NCBI GenBank assembly: GCA_038222915.1 | Contig: JBBRHH010000242.1 | Location: forward strand, 1-8,642 | Direction of reading: 5' to 3' | DNA: 8,642 bases | DNA from: JBBRHH01 sp038222915 | Lineage (GTDB): Bacteria > Planctomycetota > Phycisphaerae > Tepidisphaerales > Tepidisphaeraceae | Shown here: positions 1-7,554 of the stretch, piece after piece | Numbering within the stretch: the first letter of the stretch is position 1 | Layout: each line of letters opens with the position of its first letter | Made by a program: the position numbers and the translations under genes | The notes under the pieces: model-generated | Told to the model about the DNA's origin: nothing | The model's input: only the letters and a program-made list of their open reading frames with translations | The model's database searches: none

Positions 1-69
1 GCCGCCGAGAATCAGGCGAATGTCACGTTCGGCGGCCTTGTCATCACCAAGGCATTTGCGCTGGATCAT
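1..69 (-). CDS. Possible 5' end of a gene running off the left edge
   Basis: Reading the minus strand from an ATG at 69-67 gives 23 open codons to the window edge (starts MIQRKCLGDDKAAERD). An in-frame TGA at 84-82 lies just upstream, and the codons look like those of the neighbouring genes. The residue mix (charged, then an aliphatic RLILGG stretch) resembles a real soluble protein more than the low-complexity readings on the plus strand. No good Shine-Dalgarno sequence precedes it; only a weak GAG sits about 8 bases before the ATG. If real, it is divergent from acnA and shares the 70-545 intergenic region. The fragment is too short to assign a family, and 69 open bases can occur by chance in GC-rich DNA. 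Confidence 0.3.
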   Translation of the reverse strand, partial: MIQRKCLGDDKAAERDIRLILGG

Positions 70-102
70 CAACCAACTCGATCACAGCCACGAAGCTCTC
101 CC

Positions 103-212
103 CGTGTCAATCGTGTGTCGATTCTGTGCCGGTCGCGGTCTGTTTGTGTGCTGATTCTGTGTCGGTCGTGTGTCGGTCATGTGTCCATTGTGTGTCGGTT
201 ATGTGTCGGTTT
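103..212. repeat. Ten-unit tandem array with exact 11-base period
   Basis: Units start at 103, 114, 125, 136, 147, 158, 169, 180, 191 and 202, always 11 bases apart. The consensus is TGTGTCGGTYN. Units at 158, 169, 191 and 202 match the first nine positions exactly; 114, 125 and 180 differ at one or two; 103 and 147 at about three; 136 is badly degraded. The last nine units also form three 33-base blocks: the first unit of each block carries an ATT ending (114, 147, 180) and the middle units resemble each other (125, 158, 191). The plus strand is G/T-rich throughout and ends in a T6 run at 210-215. Its role is unknown. An 11-base period is close to one helical turn, so a phased protein-binding array is possible, as is neutral slippage. 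Confidence 0.85.
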
Positions 213-545
213 TTTCGAGCCCGCAGCCACGCCCAATTCCCGCCAACCATATGACCACAAAACACTTACACAAGCCCATCCCAGCAAAACCGACATCCAA
301 CCCAATTGCGCGCAAAAAAGCGCCCCATTTCTTGGCCCTTGGGATTTGGGCCTTTGTTGGCCATTGGGCCTTGGTCATTCCCGCCCAAACTCCAATCCTC
401 GCACATTTCCAACGGCCAACCGTCTGCGCGCTCCTCCCCAATCGACAACCACTCCCCCACGAGTAAACTCCCCTCTTCAACGCCCATCGCCCTCTTTCCC
501 GAAGGCGACCGGCGCATACAATCGCGCGCTTTCAAACCGAGGACC
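213..545 (+). other. Long untranslated leader upstream of acnA, C-rich and G-poor
   Basis: No convincing gene lies in these 333 bases. Open frames cross it, but their translations are proline/serine-rich with no family resemblance. Composition is striped. About 216-330 is A/C-rich. About 331-377 is G/T-rich, with several copies of TTGGGCC or close variants. About 378-500 is strongly C-rich: by hand count 401-500 has 49 C and 12 G. A C-over-G excess like this is what Rho utilisation sites look like, so a Rho-dependent leader is conceivable, but that is inference. I see no recognisable riboswitch fold and no strong -35/-10 pair. A weak Shine-Dalgarno sequence, GAGGA at 539-543, ends only two bases before the acnA ATG. 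Confidence 0.5.
375..390 (+). repeat. Copy 1 of a 16-base exact repeat
   Basis: TCATTCCCGCCCAAAC occurs here in the acnA leader and again, in the same absolute orientation, at 8617-8632 upstream of the beta-propeller gene. A looser relative, ATTCCCGCCAAC, lies near 236-248. Relative to the genes they precede, the two exact copies point in opposite directions. The function is unknown. Confidence 0.6.
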
Positions 546-3323
<2,778 letters not shown>

Positions 3324-3341
3324 TCGTAGTAAAAGCTACGA
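3324..3341 (-). terminator. Hairpin at the acnA/PilZ convergent junction
   Basis: TCGTAG (3324-3329) and CTACGA (3336-3341) form a perfect 6-bp stem with a 6-base loop. The right arm contains the complement of the PilZ gene's TAG stop. On the minus strand the hairpin is followed by TTACGATTTTTG, a modest U-rich tail, so it could act as a weak intrinsic terminator for the PilZ transcript. In the acnA direction there is no T tract after it. The stem is short and AT-balanced, so strength is doubtful. Confidence 0.4.
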
Positions 3342-3764
3342 AAACATCGTGTTGCGGATGCGCTCGGCCTCGCTCACCAATGTCTTCTCAGGCGTCAAAT
3401 CCGCCCCGACCGGACAGATGAATTCCGCCCCAATGTTGTAAAGATTGTTGTCGGACGTACGCTTGCAATGCACCACCTCGCAAAGCATGTTCAGCGGTTT
3501 CGAAGTCCCCTTGGAAAGGTAAACCACCATCTGCTGCCCGGCGGGAAGTTGCCGGTCAAAAAGAAAGCCAATCCCCCGCACCGAGATATCCCGCACCATC
3601 ACCAGCGTCGGAGTCTGCCGCCGCCCATCCATGCACGTCGACATGCTGATCGTAGTCCGCAGGTTCACCCGCACCGCCCGCCGCAGGTTATGGTCAACGT
3701 CCCGATAACCTTCCGGCGACGCCGACTTCAATACCTCAGTCAATTGATCCGTCGAAAGCTCCAT
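3336..3764 (-). CDS. Stand-alone PilZ domain protein, predicted c-di-GMP receptor
   Basis: A 142-residue cytosolic protein with no signal peptide or membrane segment. A short N-terminal helix-like stretch (1-25) precedes a PilZ domain. Both c-di-GMP-binding motifs are intact: RxxxR at Arg28-Arg32 (RRAVR) and DxSxxG at Asp59-Ser61-Gly64 (DISVRG). The rest reads as PilZ beta-barrel, with a GAEF strand near the end as in the family. The start at 3764 is supported by GGAG at 3773-3770, five bases upstream; the frame remains open to 3977, but that would run into the coding sequence of the divergent HD-GYP gene and adds unrelated residues. The effector target is unknown. Its divergent neighbour is a predicted c-di-GMP phosphodiesterase with a PilZ-like domain, so the pair probably forms a receptor/degrader module (inference). 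Confidence 0.88.
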   Translation of the reverse strand: MELSTDQLTEVLKSASPEGYRDVDHNLRRAVRVNLRTTISMSTCMDGRRQTPTLVMVRDISVRGIGFLFDRQLPAGQQMVVYLSKGTSKPLNMLCEVVHCKRTSDNNLYNIGAEFICPVGADLTPEKTLVSEAERIRNTMFS

Positions 3765-3769
3765 CCCAT

Positions 3770-3773
3770 CTCC
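3770..3773 (-). promoter_or_regulatory. Shine-Dalgarno sequence deciding the PilZ start
   Basis: GGAG on the minus strand, with a 5-base spacer to the ATG at 3764. It favours the 142-residue form over the 213-residue open frame beginning at 3977. Confidence 0.6.
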
Positions 3774-3910
3774 ATTCCGTTTACCCCTGCTATCATCGAA
3801 CTGCAGGCCGCATCGGTTGAGCCCCCAACCCGCACCGGTCAAGTAATCCACTGGCTTTCCGATAAATACGACAGTTGGGCGCACGAAGCGAACTACGGAG
3901 ATAGCCCCCA

Positions 3911-5338
3911 ATGACTCTGCCAACCACCGAATCAAATCCCCGTGGCCAGGATCTCCTCCTCTCCGGCGGCTTCGCAACCGCCCTCGCCGCGCAGGCCGGC
4001 TACATGCCCGTCTGTCTCGATCGCGTACCCGTCGAATCGTTCAACGCCATCTCCGTCTACCTACGCAACCCCGCAGACCCCGCCAAAGGCCGCTCCGACG
4101 ACGCCTTCGTCCTCTACTGCGGCCAGCAGGTCCGCTTCACCGAACAGCACCGCCGCCGTCTCCTTAACACCGCGGTCAAATTCGTCTACATCCCCATCGC
4201 CAACCACCAACGATTCCGCCAGCAGGTCGAATCCTCCCTCACAAAGATGGCCGCCGACCCCACCGTCGCAGCCTCCATCCGTGCCGAGATCATCTACCAG
4301 ACCTCCGTCGAGTTGATCAACGAACTCCTTAGCGGCCTCGAGCTCGAAGGCAACTGGCCGCGCGTCGAAAACGTCTGCCGTGCCGTCTCCACACTGGTCC
4401 TCAACGAACCCGCCGCCTTTTCCCACCTCCTCGCCACCGCCAACCACGACTTCTACACCGCCACCCACATGGTCAACGTCGCAACGGCAATGGTCCCCCT
4501 CGCCTACGCCCTCGGCGAGCGCGACCCGGAGAAGCTCAACCAGATCTGCCAGGCCGGCATGGTCCATGACATCGGGAAGATGTACGTCCCCGCCCACATC
4601 CTCAACAAGAAAGCCCGACTCACCCCCGCCGAATGGAACACCATCCGTAGCCACCCCGAAGCTGGCGCACACCACCTCGAAAAATTCGCCGTCGCCCCCC
4701 TCGTCCTCACCGTCACCCGCCAGCACCACGAACGCCTCGACGGCCAGGGCTATCCGCTCGGCCTCCGCGATGCCGAAATAGACAAGATCAGCCGCATCTG
4801 CGCCGTAGTCGACACCTTCGACGCCATGACGGCCTTCCGACCCTTCAAACAGGGCACCATGAGCGCCGCCGAAGCCGTCGCCGTCATCCAGTCCGAAACC
4901 CCCGCCCGCTACGACGCAACAGTAGTAACCGCATGGATCGCCCTCCTGCAGGACGCCCACCGCAACGGCGTCCTCCCCGAACCCGTCGTCGCCGACAACA
5001 TCGACAAGGCCGGCCGTCGCTCCTGCGTCCGCTTCCCCACCTACTGCCCCGCCCGCGTCCATCTCGACAATCGCGCCACCGACGAATCCCAGGACCCCCA
5101 CAGCATGGACGTCACCGTCCACAGCCTCTCCCAGGTCGGCGTCGCCTTCCTCAGCCCTTCCCCAATCTTCGCCGGCGAATATCTCCGCCTCCAGATGTCC
5201 GGCCAAGGCACCCTCAACCGCGCCCTCCTGGGCCTAACCGTCCGCTGCCGGGACTGCGGCGATGGCTGGTTCGAAATAGGCATGAAATTCGACGAGCCAG
5301 CAACACTCGACCCATCGCTCCTGGCCACCGCGAAGTAG
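3911..5338 (+). CDS. HD-GYP domain phosphodiesterase with C-terminal PilZ-like domain
   Basis: Predicted cytosolic c-di-GMP hydrolase of 475 residues. Residues 1-150 are an unassigned N-terminal region without membrane helices. The HD-GYP core spans about 175-345: His186 (in DFYTATH), His219-Asp220 (HDIGK), His248 (SHPEAG), His272-His273 (HHERLDGQGYP, with the GYP at 280-282) and Asp301 (DTFDAMTA). All metal positions of the family are present. Tyr182 sits where the structurally known PmGH has a third-metal Glu, so a two-metal site is expected (from family knowledge). From about 368 a PilZ-like domain follows: RxxxR is kept (Arg370-Arg374), but the second motif reads Ser405-x-Ser407-x-x-Gly410, so the usual Asp/Asn is missing. 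GGAG at 3897-3900 precedes the ATG by ten bases. The gene is divergent from the PilZ gene and its stop is four bases from the isocitrate dehydrogenase stop. Confidence 0.93.
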   Translation: MTLPTTESNPRGQDLLLSGGFATALAAQAGYMPVCLDRVPVESFNAISVYLRNPADPAKGRSDDAFVLYCGQQVRFTEQHRRRLLNTAVKFVYIPIANHQRFRQQVESSLTKMAADPTVAASIRAEIIYQTSVELINELLSGLELEGNWPRVENVCRAVSTLVLNEPAAFSHLLATANHDFYTATHMVNVATAMVPLAYALGERDPEKLNQICQAGMVHDIGKMYVPAHILNKKARLTPAEWNTIRSHPEAGAHHLEKFAVAPLVLTVTRQHHERLDGQGYPLGLRDAEIDKISRICAVVDTFDAMTAFRPFKQGTMSAAEAVAVIQSETPARYDATVVTAWIALLQDAHRNGVLPEPVVADNIDKAGRRSCVRFPTYCPARVHLDNRATDESQDPHSMDVTVHSLSQVGVAFLSPSPIFAGEYLRLQMSGQGTLNRALLGLTVRCRDCGDGWFEIGMKFDEPATLDPSLLATAK

Positions 5339-5349
5339 CCCCCTACTTC
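5332..5349. terminator. Perfect hairpin joining two convergent stop codons
   Basis: GAAGTAG (5332-5338) and CTACTTC (5343-5349) form a perfect 7-bp stem around a CCCC loop. The left arm ends in the HD-GYP stop codon TAG; the right arm begins with the complement of the isocitrate dehydrogenase stop TAG, so the two stops pair with each other. There is no T tract on either side, so a classical intrinsic terminator is not supported. A 6-bp alternative (GCGAAG 5330-5335 with CTTCGC 5352-5357) overlaps it. A bidirectional 3'-end stem is the most that can be proposed. Confidence 0.4.
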
Positions 5350-6353
5350 AGCTTCGCAATTAGCGCATCCGTAAACTCGGTCGTACCGGCAGTCCCGCCC
5401 AGATCGCGCGTCAGTGTCTTCCCTTCCGCCAGCAACCCGTCATAAGCCACCTTGATCGTCTTCGCGATCGCGTCTTCATGAATATGGTTCAGCAGCATGA
5501 CCGAGCTCATGATGCACGCCAGCGGATTTGCCACGTTCTTCCCCGCTATATCTGGCGCACTCCCATGCACCGCCTCAAACACCGCCGCGTCCTCGCCAAT
5601 GTTCGCCCCCGGCACCACACCCAATCCACCAACCAAACCGGCTGCCAGATCGCTCACCAGATCCCCGTACAGATTCTCCATCAAGAGCACATCAAACCGG
5701 TCCGGATTCTGCACCAGCTTCATGACCCCCGCATCAATGATCAATTCCTCGTATTCAATATTCGGATACTCCTCTTCATGAATCATCCGCGAGCAATTGA
5801 GGAACAGCCCATCCGACATCTTCATGATGTTCGCCTTATGAAACACCGTAATTTTCTTCCGGTGCCGGCGCGTCGCATACCGAAACGCATAGCGGGCAAT
5901 CCGTGTGCACGCCTTCTCCGTCGCCACTTTCAAGCTCGTCACCACCCCAGGCGTCACCTCATTCTCAATCCCGCTGTAAAGCCCTTCCGTGTTCTCGCGC
6001 ACAATCACCAGGTCCACGTTCTCAAACCGCGTATTGATCCCCGTCAGATTCCGCACCGGCCGAACCGCCGCGTAAAGATTCAGCGCCTGCCGCAACTGCA
6101 CATTGACCGACTTAAACCCCTTCCCCACCGGCGTAGTCACCGGCCCCTTCAACGCGATCTTGTGCGCCTTGATCGCCGCCAGCGTCCGCTGTGGCAACAC
6201 ATTCTCAAACCCCTGCTCCAGCGCCGAAGCCCCGGCCGGCAGCTCCACCCACTCCACGCTCAGCCCCGCCGCCTCCATCACCCGCTTGGTCGCATTGCTG
6301 ACTTCCGGCCCAATGCCATCGCCGGGAATGACCACAATTGTGTGCTTCGCCAT
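5343..6353 (-). CDS. icd: NAD-dependent isocitrate dehydrogenase
   Basis: Oxidatively decarboxylates isocitrate to 2-oxoglutarate in the TCA cycle, following aconitase. The product has 336 residues, typical of the short bacterial/IDH3-like form. Residues can be mapped one to one on the E. coli enzyme: Ser82, Asn84, Arg88, Arg98, Arg119 and Tyr126 for substrate (VRENTEGLYSG), Lys173 for catalysis, and Asp207, Asp231 and Asp235 for Mg2+. The S-x-N pair argues against 3-isopropylmalate dehydrogenase. Coenzyme positions read Asp268, Ile269 and Ala275 (HGSAPDIAGKNVANP), where the NADP enzyme has Lys, Tyr and Val, so NAD is predicted. The start at 6353 gives MAKHTIVVIPGDGIGPEV, the normal family N-terminus; an in-frame ATG at 6437 only adds unrelated residues. 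A distant AAGGA lies ten bases before the chosen ATG. A GATAAT box at 6422-6417 is a possible -10, without a good -35. Confidence 0.95.
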   Translation of the reverse strand: MAKHTIVVIPGDGIGPEVSNATKRVMEAAGLSVEWVELPAGASALEQGFENVLPQRTLAAIKAHKIALKGPVTTPVGKGFKSVNVQLRQALNLYAAVRPVRNLTGINTRFENVDLVIVRENTEGLYSGIENEVTPGVVTSLKVATEKACTRIARYAFRYATRRHRKKITVFHKANIMKMSDGLFLNCSRMIHEEEYPNIEYEELIIDAGVMKLVQNPDRFDVLLMENLYGDLVSDLAAGLVGGLGVVPGANIGEDAAVFEAVHGSAPDIAGKNVANPLACIMSSVMLLNHIHEDAIAKTIKVAYDGLLAEGKTLTRDLGGTAGTTEFTDALIAKLK

Positions 6354-6450
6354 AACTTCACAGTCCTTCGCGATTGGGTTGTCCTCGCCAGTATATTCGG
6401 GAACCCACCCACAAGCATTATCGCGCCATCCCATCATCCCATCCCCGGCA

Positions 6451-6479
6451 GTGGCATGACAACAAGATGACGCTATGAT
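6451..6479 (+). promoter_or_regulatory. Candidate sigma70-type promoter for the lipoprotein gene
   Basis: GTGGCA (6451-6456, four of six to the -35 consensus), a 17-base spacer and TATGAT (6474-6479, five of six to the -10 consensus) lie 41 bases before the ATG at 6521. This would give a 5' leader of roughly 35 bases. It is a by-eye match in the divergent region shared with the isocitrate dehydrogenase gene. Confidence 0.45.
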
Positions 6480-6520
6480 ATCCGCCAGGAAATAAACCTC
6501 TGACCGAAAGAACCACGTAA

Positions 6521-6940
6521 ATGTCTCAGCGAATCTTCCCCAACACGCTCATCCTGCTCGTAGCCGTTCTCGCCATCTCCACCAGCAACGGCTGCAAAGG
6601 CGGCGAATCCCGCGTCATCGGAAAATGGAAGGCCACCGAGATGAGCAACGGCGGCAAGACCGAACCCATCCCCGCCGAAGCCAAAAACCTGCCCTCCAGC
6701 TTCAGCCTCGAACTCAAGAGCGACCACACCTTCGCCCTCGATATCATCATGAAGCTCGAAGGCAAGTGGGCCCTCGAGGGCGATACGCTCAGCCTGACAC
6801 CGGAAAAAGTGGCGGGCCTTCCAGGCATGAACAGCGAAGACAAAAAGGCCTTCAAAGCCACCATCAATTCCGATGGCAAGAAGCTCGTGGTCACTTCTCC
6901 CGAAGGCAACGCCGGCACTGTCACTTTCGAGCGACAGTAG
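6521..6940 (+). CDS. Small lipocalin-like lipoprotein
   Basis: A 139-residue protein, predicted to be exported. Residues 5-19 form a hydrophobic signal segment, and Cys25 (SNGC) is a likely lipidation site, although the lipobox is imperfect: Ser rather than Leu/Val/Ile stands three residues before the Cys. The mature part reads as a small beta-rich domain with a GKWKATE strand, SDHTF, GKWALEGDTLSLT and a final GTVTFERQ strand. This layout is seen in many lipocalin-like proteins of unknown ligand. No catalytic motif is visible. Shine-Dalgarno support is weak (GAAAG at 6506-6510). It is followed 140 bases later by a same-strand paralogue, so the pair arose by tandem duplication. Codon use is C-rich like the metabolic genes. 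The function is unknown. Confidence 0.8.
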   Translation: MSQRIFPNTLILLVAVLAISTSNGCKGGESRVIGKWKATEMSNGGKTEPIPAEAKNLPSSFSLELKSDHTFALDIIMKLEGKWALEGDTLSLTPEKVAGLPGMNSEDKKAFKATINSDGKKLVVTSPEGNAGTVTFERQ

Positions 6941-6963
6941 TTCAATTGCGATCGAATTGGCCC

Positions 6964-6980
6964 CCGGAAAAAGTTTCCGG
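6964..6980 (+). terminator. Short perfect hairpin after the lipoprotein gene
   Basis: CCGGAAA (6964-6970) and TTTCCGG (6974-6980) form a 7-bp stem with a 3-base AAG loop, 23 bases after the stop at 6940. No T run follows, so intrinsic termination is uncertain. A second imperfect dyad, CAATT-GCGATCG-AATTG (6943-6959), lies between the stop and this hairpin. Together they may end or stabilise the first transcript and separate it from the paralogue. Confidence 0.3.
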
Positions 6981-7080
6981 CATTCCTGGCCCATTAGCCG
7001 ACATTAACGACAAGAAGCGGCACCATGGACGGCGAACGCACCATCTTGATTAAACGCCAAAAGCGCAATTCGAAAGATTC

Positions 7081-7554
7081 ATGGCAAGACGCCAAAAATC
7101 GCGAGCAAAAGGCGTCCTGCTCTGCCTTCTGATCCTAGCCACGGTATTGGCCGCAGGCTGGAAGCGCGGTGACGCGCGTGTGGTTGGAAAATGGAGAGCC
7201 ACCGATTATCGGGAAGGCCCAACGGAGGACAAATCCGGTGCCGAAATCGGCAAAGTGCTGCTGTCTACGGTTACGTTGGACATCCGTAGCGACCACACCT
7301 GCGTAACAACTATGCTGTCTGCCACGAAATCCGGGAAGTGGTCGCTCGATGGCGAAGCGCTGGTAATCACTCAGGACCAATCAAACCTCCCCACCATGAA
7401 GCTCGTCATTGGCTTCAATGGCACCAATCTCACGCTGTCTGACCCTGACGTTGTCGAAGGCACGATCGTGTTTGCTCGCGCTGAGTTTCAGCTCACGGCC
7501 CCACCCGGCCAATCCCAAACTGATCCCCACTCAGCGACGCCTTCCCATCGCTGA
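7081..7554 (+). CDS. Diverged paralogue of the lipocalin-like lipoprotein
   Basis: A 157-residue protein homologous to the preceding gene: RVVGKWRATDY against RVIGKWKATEM, SDHTC against SDHTF, SGKWSLDGEALVIT against EGKWALEGDTLSLT, and GTIVFAR against GTVTFER. A basic start and a hydrophobic segment (11-25, ending LAAG) look like a signal peptide, but the aligned lipobox Cys is Trp27 (TGG). The protein also continues 23 residues past the point where the paralogue stops: Glu135 (GAG) aligns with that TAG stop, and the tail (135-157) is Ser/Thr/Pro/Gln-rich. The tail overlaps the convergent beta-propeller gene by 62 bases. Codon use is visibly more relaxed (gca, caa, cta, gta, ttg, gtt) than in its neighbour. 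No clear Shine-Dalgarno sequence precedes the ATG. It may be a decaying duplicate or a changed, non-lipidated exported or membrane-anchored form. The function is unknown. Confidence 0.65.
   Translation: MARRQKSRAKGVLLCLLILATVLAAGWKRGDARVVGKWRATDYREGPTEDKSGAEIGKVLLSTVTLDIRSDHTCVTTMLSATKSGKWSLDGEALVITQDQSNLPTMKLVIGFNGTNLTLSDPDVVEGTIVFARAEFQLTAPPGQSQTDPHSATPSHR

Noticed and set aside
334..352. GGCCC/GGGCC stem in the acnA leader followed by TTT as a terminator
   Set aside because: The stem is only 5 bp with a 9-base loop and three Ts, and there is no supported upstream gene on that strand for it to terminate.
306..545. 80-codon N-terminal extension of acnA
   Set aside because: It is in frame but has no resemblance to aconitase. 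The family N-terminus begins at the ATG at 546.
3817..3846. TTGAGC or TTGACC boxes in the PilZ/HD-GYP divergent region as promoters
   Set aside because: No acceptable -10 lies at 16-18 bases from either box, so a promoter call would be guesswork.
3765..3977. 71-residue N-terminal extension of the PilZ protein
   Set aside because: It would overlap the HD-GYP start and its leader, adds no recognisable domain, and a better Shine-Dalgarno sequence precedes the ATG at 3764.
6354..6437. 28-residue N-terminal extension of isocitrate dehydrogenase
   Set aside because: Members of the family begin close to the IPGDGIG motif. The extension lies in the probable promoter region and looks non-coding.
5478..6470. 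330-codon plus-strand frame opposite isocitrate dehydrogenase
   Set aside because: The His/Arg/Pro-rich translation is typical of an antisense shadow, and the opposite strand encodes a clear enzyme with all active-site residues.
7025..7132. 35-codon frame (MDGERTILIKRQKRNSKD) overlapping the start of the lipoprotein paralogue
   Set aside because: It has no Shine-Dalgarno sequence and no family resemblance, and it overlaps a better-supported gene in another frame. It is most likely chance.
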